A stretch of DNA of 64,000 bases from Pyrocephalus nanus (Eukaryota; Chordata; Aves; Passeriformes; Tyrannidae), in assembly GCA_038380795.1 (NCBI GenBank), contig CM076266.1, forward strand, positions 43,980,425 to 44,044,424. Direction: 5' to 3'. A program made the translations under genes and the position numbers. A model generated the notes under the pieces. The model did no database searches and had not been told where the DNA came from. It saw nothing but the letters and a program-made list of their open reading frames with translations. How positions within the stretch are numbered: position 1 is the stretch's first letter; each line of letters opens with the position of its first letter. Shown piece after piece: positions 38,891-51,245 of the stretch.

Positions 38891-39347
38891 TGCCAAGTGT
38901 TGCCCTGCTACAGCTGGTAGAGGTGGCAGTGCAGCAGGGCACCCATCTGACAGCAATGTCAGTGTTGGAAATAGAGGGGAAACAGAGACCTGAGTCCACA
39001 CCAGGAAAAGTGTCAGAGTTGAACTGGTCCAGGAGAAAGCAACAAACTCAGAACTACCCCTAGATACAGCCAGTTCATTAGCCTGAGGTAGAACAACCAC
39101 TGCCATGTCCAAAGAAACCTTTACTCCCAACATTATACAGTCCCTGGCAGGCTCAGCATCTGAAGTGACAGACTTTCTCCGCCCTTTTCCACGGAGAGGA
39201 AAGCAACATTCCACAGTCTGATGTCACTGTTGGTGGTGTTCTTATAAACGAAAGGTTGCCCTGTGAACTTACAGTGCTACACAGTGTATATTTGGAATAA
39301 AACAGTTACCCTTTACTACCTCTTTGCTGTCTAATCTGCACAACACA
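38891..39347 (+). mobile_element. Possible fifth solo LTR, boundaries tentative
   Basis: The right part looks like an LTR: TTATAAACG (TATA-like, about 39241), AATAAAA at about 39296, then a pyrimidine-rich U5-like stretch ending CTGCACAACACA. If it runs from 38891 (TGCCAAG) to 39347, it has TG...CA ends and TGCAG on both sides (38886-38890 and 39348-39352), a 5-bp duplication. TGCAG is a common word in this GC-richer region, so the left boundary may be coincidence. The frames at 38731-39063 (plus) and 38876-39214 (minus) overlap it and are probably by-products. Confidence 0.4.
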
Positions 39348-39549
39348 TGCAGGACATGTGAGGGGGAGAAAACCCAACATGTCTGTATTCACATATGCAC
39401 AAGAAACCACTCAGGGATCAGCTCTTCCCACAGACAAATGGGGAAGCAGAGGTGGAAAACCTCCAGAGAAACAGTCCTCAGCTGGAAAGGCTCCCTAGAG
39501 AGACAGGGTTTGAAGCACCTCCAAGACCCCAGGCTGCCCCTATGTCAGC

Positions 39550-40153
39550 CCCACTGCACTGGTTTTGGCAGGGTTAGAGTTGATTTTCTTCACAAGGGCT
39601 AGTATGGGGCTATGTTTTCAATTTGTGCTCAACACAGTGATGACTATATAGGAACGGTTTTGTTATTGATGAGCAGTGATTACAAAGAGCCAAGGCCTTG
39701 TCGGCTTTTTGTATTGTCGTGATGGCAAGGGAGTTAGATGTGTATAGGAAGCTGGGAGGAGACAAATCTGGGACAGGTGATCCTAACTGACCAAAAAGAT
39801 TCCATCTCATATGACATCATGCTCAATATATAAAGCAGAGGGAAGAGAGATGAAGGGGTGGGACATTTGGAATGATTGCATTTGTCTTCCCAAGTAATCG
39901 TTACGTGTGATGGGGCCCTCCTGTCCTGGAGATGGCTGAACACCTGCCTGCCCATGGGAAGCAGTGAATTCGTCGCTTGTTTTGCTTTGCTTGTGTGTGC
40001 AGTTTTTATTTTCTCTTTTTAATTGTCTTTATCTCAACCCATAAGTTTTCTGGCCTTTACCCTCCAAATGCTCCCCTCAGTCCTACTGGTGGGGGAGTGA
40101 GCAAGCGGCTGCATGGGTCTGGTGGCTGGCTGGTGCTAAACCATGACACCCAG
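39550..40153 (+). mobile_element. Solo LTR of a widespread avian ERVL-like family
   Basis: The LTR is 39555-40148 (594 bp). It starts TGCACTGGTTTTGGCAGGGT and ends GCTAAACCATGACA; the reverse complement of the end, TGTCATGGTTTA, pairs with the start as an imperfect terminal repeat. Flanks CCCAC (39550-39554) and CCCAG (40149-40153) look like a 5-bp duplication with one change. Ordered family blocks are plain: GATTTTCTTCACA, GGGGCTATGTTTTC, AGCCAAGGCCTT, a CRE-like TGACATCA (39812-39819), TATATAAA (39827-39834), GTCTTCCCAAGTAATCGTTA, GGAGATGGCTGAACACCTGC and TTTATCTCAACCCATAAG. The CRE looks like TGACGTCA with its CpG lost. The polyadenylation signal has decayed (about 40017-40024). No retroviral interior is nearby. 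Confidence 0.93.
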
Positions 40154-43100
40154 CCAACAAGCTACAGCAGTTTTTGGAGATGCACTCATGCAGTTGATAG
40201 ATACCATCTGGTCAAAGCCACCAAGGCTGCCCATGAGCTCAGGGTCATGGAAAACGGAAGCTCTACAGCCTCTTCCTAACCCACTCCTGCAGCAAGACAG
40301 TGAGAAGAGGCCTGAAGAGTAGAACACTGATACTTTCTAAAATCAAGGATTGTCCCAGAAGTTTCATACACTGAAGTGCCCAGAAAGCAAAGCTCACAGC
40401 AAATATCTGCAGCGAAGCTTCTGCAAAGGAGGTAAGCCTAAAAGAACTCCCAAAGGTGACTTTTGCACTTTCTATCGAGTACCATGTTTCACCTCCACAT
40501 AGTCCTGCTTCTTTCAAGACCAAAATCAGAAATTTCACAGTGCCATCAGCCCACTCTATTATCACTTACAGCACCTTTTTGTTTCAACATCCTCCACTGT
40601 TTCACTTCCTCTGAAAATCTATACTTCACTCTCTCAAGAGCGTTATATCAAAGTTCAGTTGTAAAAGTACTTGGAATTTGAAAATAAAACCCATAGCAGT
40701 AAGGATTTAAAATTATACTGCCACCCCAAGCAGAGACTTATATAATTTTCTTCACAATTTTCTTCACTTTTCCAATGAATATAGCAGAGCAGTTCATAAC
40801 ATATTTAGTTGTTGAAAAAGAAAAAAGATTTTATTTTGTTATACTTGTGTTAACAAATGAAGTATTTTTAGTTAAAATTAGGTCTGTTTTAACTTAACTC
40901 CTTACTCCACAGATGCAGAATTGGCTTCAGGATTCCTCAACTCATTCTAATGTAAATCTTTTGTTAAGACCATAAGTGGCAATATAAGTGCTTCACAGGG
41001 GCTCTTTCAGAAAAGAATACTGAAGTAGCAAATTTCTGGATTTTAGTTTTATTAAGAGTCTGAAAACTGAGTCACACGTAATTGCACTACTGAGCCTCTT
41101 GCAGGGACCAGAAGACATAGGTCAGGTTAAAAGCCACGGACAAGATTAAGGCCTGCATGAGTACTACAGTTAGTAGTTGACCTGCCCAGGGCAGGCAATT
41201 CTTTATGAACTCCATGACCTCTTTGGAGGTTTTAGATGGAGCACTGATCAGTCACCTAGTAACAATACTAAAACTTTAAAGGGAACAAAGAAAACAACCT
41301 AAATTGTCATTGTTTTCATATGCAAACTATGGTAAACTCGGAGATAGAAGAAATGTCCCAGTCTGAATTGTTTTTCCTCTTTGAATGCTGGCTTCGTTGC
41401 CTGCTACTCAGTACAGTATGTTCCATCTTCAACTTTTTTTTTTAGAAGGCACATAGTAACTTCAGAAAAACAGCACATGCTCGCAGGGAAAAAAAAAAAT
41501 TCTGATGGACTGGCAGATACTTATGATTTCTGAGCATCAGCGGGGTTTTCTAACTACAAATTGTTCAGATGTTGTGGGCTTGACAGAATCTATTCCAGGC
41601 TTGTTGTTTCCCTGCTCTTTTTCACAGATTTAGAGTCTCTGATGAATGCTATGTGTACCAGCCCAGATGCTCTATTCTAGCTATAAAACAGTTTTAGTCA
41701 GCTAACTGGATAAGAGAGCTGAAAATAGTGCAGCTCTTTACTCTTTATCAGCTTAACATTTTCCAGTACACAGCACTAGACTCCAAGAAGTACAAACCAG
41801 TCCAGTTATAACTGGCATACATATTCTGGGGCATTGTTGCTTTAGTACTGGATTTAAAGAAACTAGGGTTTAACTCTTTGTATTGTCATTCTAAATAGTG
41901 CCCAAATATCACAGCTAACTAAGCACTTAACTATTATAGCAATTACTTGCAAATTAACAGATCTTTGAAAGGATTTGGCCTTTGTTTCAGTTTTAGAAAA
42001 GGCCCTTTTAGGGTATTTGTGCCTTGGGTCCTAAATCCAAATTCTATTTTCTAGACTGCCTCTAGACACTTTAAAGAGCCTTATTGTTTGGCCTTTGTCA
42101 GTTTGTAGAGGAACAGATTCATGCATTGTTACACTGTGGTTACCAAGACTATTTATCCAAACCTCTAAGATCAGGAACAGAGATCAAAACCTTCTCCAGT
42201 TCTAATCATTGAAGAATCAAGTATCAAATAGCACTTATTTTAAGGACAAAATCATTTTGACACATCGAATCTCTCAAATCCCTAGTGGCACTATGCCTTT
42301 TGGCAAAGCTTGTAACACTAGTCTTGCCAATAAAGCAGTTTGAATTGAGCTGCCTTTTTGCCCAATCCTACTAAAACCATAGTAATTGGTTCAGACACAG
42401 AGGTTCAGCTGTCTCAATGAGGGCTAAATCTACCAGCCAGTCTTGACAATGGCTTTTTTTCAAGCCTGGCAAAAGGAAACATAATGCAAATGTTCTTGTC
42501 ACTGACCTGGGAGGTTTTTATCTTTCTAAGCTATCTGATTTTCCATGTGTGTTCATATCCCAGGACTTGTGATCAGTTTCAATCAAATATTCCAGAAGGC
42601 TAAAGTTCCACATAGTTAAGGGAACAGAAATGAAAACCTTATTACAACCCAGAAATCCTTATAGGAGGAAGACAAACACCTCAAAAACAGAAAAATTTTC
42701 CCTCAAACCACTTTAAACATCAGAAAATCCATAAAGAGACACACACCTTGAGAAGGTACTGTATAACAGCTAGAGTTTTTGTCTCACAGAACTACTTAAC
42801 AATAGCTGAGAGGGTTCTCTTCCTTACTGAAAAGATTTTCTAGCCCTAGGAAGGATTGGATACCGGTGTGCTGCTCAGCTTACTGTAAAAGTAGAAACAC
42901 CATACACATTCACCTTAGGCATTCAGGAAACACTTGCTGTGAGAAGCATTATATCAGAACCTGCCATTTTGTGACTCACTCAACACATCTGTCTAGATAT
43001 GGCTGTCATTTTTATCAAAACCAAATATTAACACAACAATTGCTCCCTACACCAGTTTCAAGTGCTGTGTAAAAATGTGACACCCTCTTCAGATTTTTCA

Positions 43101-43406
43101 TTATTCTGCATTGTCACACCACCAGCTGTATCAACACCAGGTACATGAACCTGAAACACCATGGACAAAACCTTGATAGTCTTTTAATATTAAAACAGTG
43201 ACACTGCTGCCATGTGTGATCCCTGTGAGAGATGCAAATGCAATTTATTTTCAACAGTCCTTCCCAGTGGCAGTTTGATGTTTCAAGGAAATAATAAGTT
43301 TTATTCTACATATTCAAGTAGAATATGAAGACTACCCAAAAAGATGAGTAGGGGGGTATGCCAAAGTGTGGGGGTTTTGTCCAGCCAGTTCAGAATTGCT
43401 TTTTTA

Positions 43407-43432
43407 TCAATCTTGTTTATAAACAAGATTGA
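43407..43432. repeat. 26-bp perfect palindrome, no spacer
   Basis: The left half TCAATCTTGTTTA (43407-43419) is followed directly by its exact reverse complement (43420-43432). The centre is TTGTTTATAAACAA, two forkhead-type TGTTTA/TAAACA half sites back to back (known family motif). A C-rich tract follows at 43448-43464. Function is not shown. Confidence 0.93.
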
Positions 43433-45373
43433 GTTTATTTGTCAATTCCCCCCTCCCTACCCCCTTTTCCTCTAGTAGGACTCCTCTAATCCACTTGGGA
43501 GCAGCAATCATACAGAGAAGAGTCAAACTGATAAAGTTTTCCTTACCATCATTCTTTTTCCTCTTGCTGACCCAGCATCTTATACATTCTCTAAGTCTTT
43601 CGCCTGCAATGTAAATGAGCAATTAATTCAATCTAATATTGTAGCATCCTCATGAAATATCTTCATCCCTTGCTGAATTCTTATCTTATGGGACTTATTC
43701 TCCAGTTCTGCAGTAATCCCTTCCAGGATAGACAATCCACATTTAGAAGGGTCATTAAAAAAGAATAAACCACTTAAAAACAAATTAATCACTCAGTTTA
43801 TGTTACATACTAGAAATAAACAAGAGAGCTGTGAATTCATAAGAAATAAGAAATATTTTCTTCCCTTTTTCAGTCTACTTTGACTCTATTCTAAACAAAG
43901 GAAACAAGGTTCTTCCAGTTCCCCCTTATTGAGAGCTGTTCTGTAATTTATTTCTTGCAGAAACTTCTGAAGGGTTGCAGACTTCAGGAATTCTGCAGGT
44001 GTATTGGACTGCAGTGCTGCACACTTCTAACCTTCAGAAGTACATTCAGTTATGCTACAAAAAGTTTCCTCTGTGTCTGCATCAATAAGATTCAAAAAAG
44101 TTTTAGTTATTAAAGAGTTTCTAAAGTAGCTCTGATCTCTTAAAAGTGTCAGACATACGGATTTCCCCTGGCAAAACTCCTAATGACGTACTAGTCTTAC
44201 CGTAACCAGATAGGAAGGCATTATAATTTCCCTGATGTAGACAGTAATGTGCAGTACATTCCACAACCTGGGTTCTGCTCTTATTTACATCTCACTTATT
44301 CACTGACCGTGGTAAGCCTTCTATTACTAGGATAATGTGTGTCTGAAGGTCCCTCAAATTACAACAAAGTAAAATTCTGAATTGAAAGAAAGGATGATTC
44401 ACTGTCAAGAATTATATATCTCATTTTATATAAATATGGAAACAGCAAGTAGTGGTGATCTGTTCACGAATACTTATATTCCAGTCACATACACAGTATT
44501 CCTGACAGTAGAATTAGTCTGAAAGCTGACTATTATCAAAGTCTGATGCAGTCATAAACACTGCTATCACACTCCAATAGCTTCTCGGTTTCTGGCATAC
44601 ATCCTAAGTAGCTGGCCTGAACAAAACAAGAAAACCAAACCAAAACAACAACAAAAGAAAAAATAAACACCAACAAAATATACAGCCCCAACCACAAAAA
44701 TTTATTTCAGAATAACAACTCTGACAAAGTTTGTCTAGCTTCTCTGAGAGCCGTTAACAGAGGTTCCTGAGTTGCTGCTTATGTAAAGAGCACTCTGTGG
44801 GAAGGAGACCTGCACTACCAGGGTTCAGTGAGGCTGTGCATAGAGCAGTCAGTCTTTTTGTGATTTTAAACATTTCTCCTCGGATTTGTCAAAAAAACAT
44901 GCAACGCAGTCACACACGGCTTCACACTTACCATTTTACAGAATCTTGTTCTTTTAGGCATCACTCCTCGTGCTTGGAGAAAACAGGGGGGCATAGGAAG
45001 ATAGAAAAGCCCTTTATTGAAAGGGCATTTCTTGTGAAGTACTTACCCTGTAGCAAGTACCTTGGAAGAATATTGAATAGTCTGTAACAGAGAGGAGAAA
45101 CCTGTTGGAAATCCTCAACACTTGTGGGATCAGCAAGTAAAAATCAAAATCACTAGTCCTAGGAAATCTCGATGTAACCATTGTTCAGCACCATTACCAG
45201 CCTTAAAAGCAGGAGCATGACCCTATCCCATTCAAGCTTATAGTTTAGTCATTGGGACACTGTGTTTCAAGAAATGAACATGAGCTTTAGCTCAGCACTC
45301 AGCACTCAGAATCTCAGCTTCTCCTTCCCATGTGAAAGTTGGACACATTCTTTTCTGTTAGGCAAACACCCAC

Positions 45374-45393
45374 TAATAAATAAATAAATAAAC
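45374..45393. repeat. (AAAT)n microsatellite
   Basis: Four to five near-perfect units, seen directly. Confidence 0.85.
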
Positions 45394-46480
45394 AGGAAAT
45401 CAGGCTACAGCTATCCACTTGACAGAAACTGCAAGGGCCAAAGAAGTAGCCTTCTGTGAAGAACAGTCATTGCAGGAGTTTTTTGCCTTCTCCATAGCAT
45501 CAACACAATATGCTTGGATGCCAAAGAGCAAGGTAGTCTGAGATTTACTGTAACTGGGGCATATAAGGCATAGAAAATAGAATTAGAGATGAGCCTTGGC
45601 TGTCCTCCATCATCTGATTAAGAAAAATAAGACCAGAAGGAAATAATAAGAGGACAAATTCAGAACTTCAAAGATTTATCTGAAGGCCAGAGTACAATGA
45701 GCACTGGGAAGGTAGAAGAGACGTTTGCTTCTTCCGGCAAGAGTTTTATCACCTGTTCTAAGAGCAGCTGGGACTTGCCAGCACCACACTTCCAGTTAGA
45801 AGGGCACTAGAGGTGACCAGTGTCTGAGATGCAGTACAGAAGCAGCTGCAGTGTCTGTTTGCATGTGTTAGGAAAAAGTTGAAAGTCAAATCTCCAAAGG
45901 AAGCCTGAATTAGTTCAAAAAATGATGTTATGGCAGGATAGGTGGAGCACAGATTAAGAAACAGAATTTATTCTCCTCAATGTGTTCTTTCTGCATTGCA
46001 ACCTCATTCATGTTTGTAACAGATGGCATCTCAAGCATGTGATGGGTGATCTTTCCTAACTTTTAACATTTTGGAAAGTGTTTCCCTTTAACCTAGCTGT
46101 TCAGGGAGGTACATGAAACAGTTGTAGTGAGTAAAAGTGAGTAAAAGCTGCAGACCTGCATTTCTGGGCTGCTCACAGCTTATAAAGAAAACACTCTTCC
46201 AGTGAGGAAGGCTTAGGAGGGAATTGAGAACAAGGGAAGCAACAAGTGGAAGTTAATGCAAGTAGTTGTCCCAAAAATTTCAAAGAGGAAAACTCCAACA
46301 ACACCACAGCCATGAATAAAAGCAGAATAACTCTTTGGAAAATCTGTTAAGGAGACAAGCCTACAGGAGCTTATAGGCTTTAAAAATCCTATTTAGAGAA
46401 GCTTTTGCAGTGTGGCTAAAGCCTTTTGTTAGAACAAAGGGAGACTGTCCATACTTCCACAGAATTATGTAAACATGGTA

Positions 46481-46552
46481 AAAAACCAAACCAAACCAAA
46501 TAAAAAAAACAAACAAAAAACACACACAAACAAAACAACAACAACAAAAACC
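46481..46552 (+). repeat. A/C-rich low-complexity tract
   Basis: About 70 bp of AAACC, AAAC and AAC units with almost no G or T. Similar tracts occur at about 35275-35345, 36000-36044, 44620-44680 and 53316-53345. Confidence 0.8.
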
Positions 46553-49500
46553 TGTATGGAAAGCACTTTTTGATGGAAATATGTTACTATTTTCCCATAA
46601 AAACTAGAGATCCTAGAGAGGTCCTTAGAAAGCAGGGATATGGGTCTAAGGCAAAAAAGTATGAACAGATACTTACTTTTTCTGTCCATGCTTGTCTTGG
46701 AAGACAGTGACCCTTCCTGAGCTGTCTACAGTTTTAAACAGTCAAAGCGAAGCAGGAGAGCAGACCAGAGGGAACCCAGTAATACATAAATTGAAACTGA
46801 GCGTGGGGAGCAGCTAAGATTAAGATAATATAAAGTTGGACTGGATTAGATCAGCTAATATGAACCTGCTTCTTACAGCTTACTAAAATAAGAGTGAAAG
46901 CTTTTGATGCTGTGCATCAGAAACAGGCTTCAGTTTCACAACTTCATTAACCAAACATATCTAATTCAAATATTTTTATTTTAAATTTATGCATCTTTTA
47001 TTTAAATGTATGTGGTATAAAAGACAAAAGGTCTTGCATTAAATCATAGTTTATTCATTTCAGTGACGATACTGCATTATGTAAATAGTACCTTTTGAAG
47101 TTGGAACGGAAATTTTCGCAAGGCCCTTCTGGGATCCAATCTGATTTCCCAGGTATTTGTTCTATTTCTATACTCAACTGATGGAATTGCACAGAAATAA
47201 GGGTTTCTTTGTTGCTATTGATGCAAAAGGGAGAAAAATAGCAAGTAGCAAACAAGCAATGCAACAAAAGCCTCTAAATCAGGTACTTCAAAGAGTATGG
47301 GCTGGATTCAGATGAGTTACTTCAGCAGTGCAAAGGTACACAGACCAACAGGATGAGTCAAAAAACTTAAGCTAGGAATTTATGTTTCCCCTACAGTCAG
47401 TAGAAAGGAATTGGTACCTGTAAAGAATAATTCTAACCATATAACGGAGGCAGTTGTAGCCGCAAACACTGATGAAATTCAACTCAGCCATTTCGCAGGG
47501 AACTGACAGAATAGCCTATAAAGTTCATTTAGTAATCAGAACACAGGCATACGTCAAAACCTGGTGTACAGGCATGGAGCACCACCTGTATTCTCCAGTG
47601 GATACCCCAAAAACAAAGCTCACACACTTATAAGGAAAGGTGCTACATCATTCTTTTTACTTGGTGTCATCACCACAAGAAACAGCTGACACAGCTGGAG
47701 GCTCAGGACTTGTCTGCACTGCAAAACTGAATACCTGTAAAGATGCCACAAAATCAGACCCAAGGGTATTCCTTACAGATCTGTAGCATTGAAGGGCAGG
47801 TATTATCACACTCCCACAGCCCTCAGCCTGGAAAAGTACATAACCCAAGACCAGATATGGCATCCCAGCATCTCCCAGATGCAATTTGAAAGGATGACTC
47901 AAAACCAGAGCTTGGAAATTAATGCGACAGATTGCAGTAAGCACATGCCAAAGCTGTGGAAGTGCTTTCCCAATGACAATAACTCAAGCTACAAGAGGAG
48001 TATCTGTCACTGAGAGTTTCCCTGCTCCCACTAGGACTGGATGGCTGAACAGCAATAGCTGCTCTGCTGGGGGTGCTGACCCTTGACACAATTTAAAACA
48101 GCAGCTCAGTGTTGCGGCGTCAACAAGACTGATCTGCTGTTATGGACTTCCCTGAGCCCTCTGACCTTCCAATGAGAAAACAAATGTGACACAGTTCCAG
48201 AAAACCCCTTTTGAACACTCTCCAGGGGCTGTTGTTTCGATTTGTACCACTGCTTGAGTACAAGAGGCATGATGAGACTTTTGTCTTCAGAAGCAAATTA
48301 AGAAGTCTTTTACCTCACCATTTCCTTTCCATCCTCTCAGGAACAATCATGAGACTGACATGGACGATGAAACACAAGTGGCCATGCCAGGGACAGAACA
48401 AGGGACTGTGAAATCCTCATTCAAATACTGTTATTTTCAACTGATTACATGACAAACACGAAAGAGAATCTCAGCACAACTCATAATAAACCTAAGAAAC
48501 TTGGCAAGTTTCTCTGACACGTCTGGGAAGAAGCCTGCTGCCATAGTGATTCTATTCCTCCCTCAAACTGACTCTGCGGGGAAGGAAGAAAAATTTGGAA
48601 ACAAAGATCAGGGACCATTTGCAAGGGGGGTTAAAAAAAATCTTCTCTTTAGGCAGAACAAAAGTGATTGTTTTCAGTTGGGGGGGGGAAGAAAAATATC
48701 AAAGTCCAGCAAAAACTTACTAGTTCTGTTTAAAACAACACAGGAATACTAAATGTAGAATTGCTCTGTATTTGCTTCTGAAGGTCTATTTATAAGGGTG
48801 ATTGGGGTGTGACTGGCAACTTTTCTTTTCCTGAAATGATACTCGTTACTGCTTCCTCAGGAACAGCTCTGAGTGAAGAAGTTGGAGAATTTCAGGTGTC
48901 TGCTGAACTCTGACCTCAAACCTCATGTAAATCTTTTTGGCTCATCTCCACAAGGGTGACAGTAAAGTGTCTCAGAGTGGATGTGCTAGCACTGGTGGAG
49001 ATGTATCAGTGCTGACAGTGAAGAAAAAAGAATGTCTTGAAGCATGAAGGCAAGGCAGCCATCTTTTAGATCCCCCTTTTGGTGTGAATCAAAGGGTGAT
49101 AGCTACGATAGGGAAATCAGGAGAGCACTGAGAGTAGTCAGATCCAGAAATCTGTTCATTTTTGCTTTCATTATCTTCTTTTTTTATTAATAGTCTTTCA
49201 GTGAAGCTAAAGTTATTCTTTGGATCAAAATACAGTTCAGAAGGTGTGAAAAGCATTGTTTTTATGTCACCATCGTGAAGTATTACCACCAATAAGGACT
49301 TCTACATATGTCATGTTTCATTTCCAGGTTAAAAAAAACATCTTAACTGGAGGGAACAATTTAAACTTTTGATTTTCTGTAGAGCCTTGTGATAATTATC
49401 CTGACACCAGCACTTTAAAGGGGAAGGTCAAAAGTCAGAAGGCAGTCACATGTTATCAAGAATGTCCTCTAGAGACTTAATTTGCTAAGAGTCTTATCCT

Positions 49501-50573
49501 AATCCTTTCCAAGGTATTCTTTAATACTAACAAATCTGCAGTGAACCCTCTGTAGGAAACTCCTGTGCAGAACTTAATGCCTACTCAAGTAGCTATTTAT
49601 TGCAGAAAAGACAGAATTTAAAAGAAACTAAAATTCTTCTTTCATACACTGAGATTTTAGCGGTCTCAGTGAGTATCATTCAACATTGGATTCAGATTTT
49701 TCTTTTAGGCAGCTTCCAAATTGTAGTTTCCCAATACAGCACAAAATAACATTTAGCCTGTGACCTTCAGCCACAGAGACTCCTGGAACAGATAGCCTGA
49801 TATCAGTGGTGCACAGAAAGATTGAAGGACACAGACTACATCACATGTGCAGCTCCCACAGCCAGAATGAAGCAAGGAATGAATCCTTCTCTGTGTCCCC
49901 TCATGCACCATTCCCACCCCCCACCATTTTATTCTGGGCCACTAAATTTCAAATATATCTTTAGGAGGGGAAATCCATCAAACAGAAAAGACCATCTAAT
50001 ATTTAATATTTTAACTCGTTCTCAATTCTGAGAGAGCAATGCAAAAAAAAAAAAAATAGAAGGTCTATAGGTCAAATGTAGCTGTGTTGATTCACTCTAA
50101 CAAACAAGTCTGTAGGATTATTAAGAGAAGAACAAAATTATACACTAGAATGGAAGAGACAGAGAGAGAGAGGATTTCATTGTAGATTATCATGATAGGA
50201 GAATATTTCAATTTAACGGCAATCATAAAGAAAATATAGAATTGTGATAAAAAAAAAAACCCTGCTTTTAGTCTAATTAAAGCAAGCCTCAGACCTGTGC
50301 TGTAACTAAATTTCTTCTCTTACTACCCTTGCAAACAAATAGCCTATTGTTCAGATTAATGGACAGGAAAGTCAACATTGTCCATCAGTCACCACTGTAG
50401 CTAGATAACTGTCCCAAGTCACGCAGAATTACAAAAGGATGGGCTGTTTTCTCTCTGCTCTTACTGCAATGGTGAAACATCACAATGAGTCCCAGATATT
50501 GAGGATTTTAACAGTTCTTTACTCCATGCCTTCTGCTTTTTTGTATACATTTTTAATTAGGCAAAGAGGGCTA

Positions 50574-50581
50574 ATGCAAAT
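50574..50581 (+). promoter_or_regulatory. POU octamer ATGCAAAT beside homeodomain words
   Basis: A perfect octamer motif, with TTAATTAG about 22 bp upstream and AATTAAATTATG just downstream. POU factors such as OCT1 bind this octamer (known). Function here is inferred; single octamers are expected by chance in 64 kb. Confidence 0.25.
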
Positions 50582-50603
50582 CAAATTAAATTATGACTAT
50601 TAA

Positions 50604-51245
50604 ACTGTGTCTCTTGGGGCAGATTTTCAGCATGGTTATCTGGGAATTAGGCAAACTTCTTTAGTATTAATGAGAGTTTTACTCCCAGTTCCTCTGCAGT
50701 ACAGTTCGGACAGCCCCTGCACCAACCAAACCCTCCAACTTGCAGTACATTTGTGTGAGCTTAGATTGGGCCCATTAAGAACTGTGAAATGTACATATTG
50801 CTCATTTGTAACTGCAGACACAGGTAGAGGCCCAGGAAGATTCCAGAAAGCTGATTTATTGTTAAAACAAGGAAACAGGTGTAAAAGAATTGTTATTGAA
50901 GATAATCTCATAAAGCACAGGTATACAAGTAGCCCAGGTCCTCTATCCAAGAGGCTCCTGACCACATCCTGCCTCTCTGGCAGCCCAGACATCCCCATGC
51001 TGTTACTCAGTGCACTCCCCTCCCTCCATAGCTTCTCCAGGCTAAAGGAGAGTAAAACAAAAAATTACCCCCAAGCAATGCTGGTGATGGTATTGATCAG
51101 CTCAGGGACACTGAAGCCTCCTAGACAGTGCCAAGGGCTCACCATGTGTCTGCATCACACTCGTGTTAATGGAAGGACGTTACTACAACTCTACATTTTT
51201 CATTGTGAAAGAGTTTTCTCCTGTAGGAAGCCTAGGAGTCATTGA
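50604..51245 (+). other. Longest open frame in the window, product unrecognised
   Basis: Open from the codon after a TAA at 50601-50603 to a stop at 51243-51245. The first ATG in frame is 50670-50672, giving about 191 residues; the earlier start at 50607 is GTG and unlikely in a vertebrate. The predicted protein has no signal peptide, membrane span or domain I recognise; it has scattered cysteines (one CTYC) and basic patches. The minus strand is also open at 50636-50998, as expected where local composition lowers stop frequency. No promoter, Kozak context, splice pattern or near polyadenylation signal supports expression. Most likely chance or an old unrecognised repeat; a lineage-specific or lncRNA-borne frame is possible. 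Confidence 0.15.

Larger units (their letters stand above)
40149..50600. other. Non-coding AT-rich DNA, no gene seen
   Basis: No credible exon. A short CR1-like relic is possible at about 41199-41240 but too weak to call. Contents: a 26-bp palindrome (43407-43432), A/C-rich tracts (about 44620-44680 and 46481-46552), an AAAT microsatellite (45374-45393) and octamer motifs at 42484 and 43232. Small open frames are unrecognised. Confidence 0.7.

Noticed and set aside
38329..39214. Cluster of overlapping frames on both strands, 62-136 codons
   Set aside because: Several frames are open at once in a GC-richer segment, so low stop frequency explains them. Part overlaps a possible LTR.
41192..41240. 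Possible CR1 3' relic (TGACCTCTTTGGAGG next to GTTTTAGATGG)
   Set aside because: It resembles the CR1 'ATGACCTCTTGAGGTC' region but is too short and lacks the neighbouring CR1 blocks.
43448..43472. C-rich tract as a minus-strand G-quadruplex
   Set aside because: Three runs of three or more plus one CC; it does not meet the four-run rule.
50985..51055. CTTCTCCAGGCTAAA, a CR1-like word
   Set aside because: Only about 15 bases match the inverted CR1 ORF2 region and the flanks do not continue the match.
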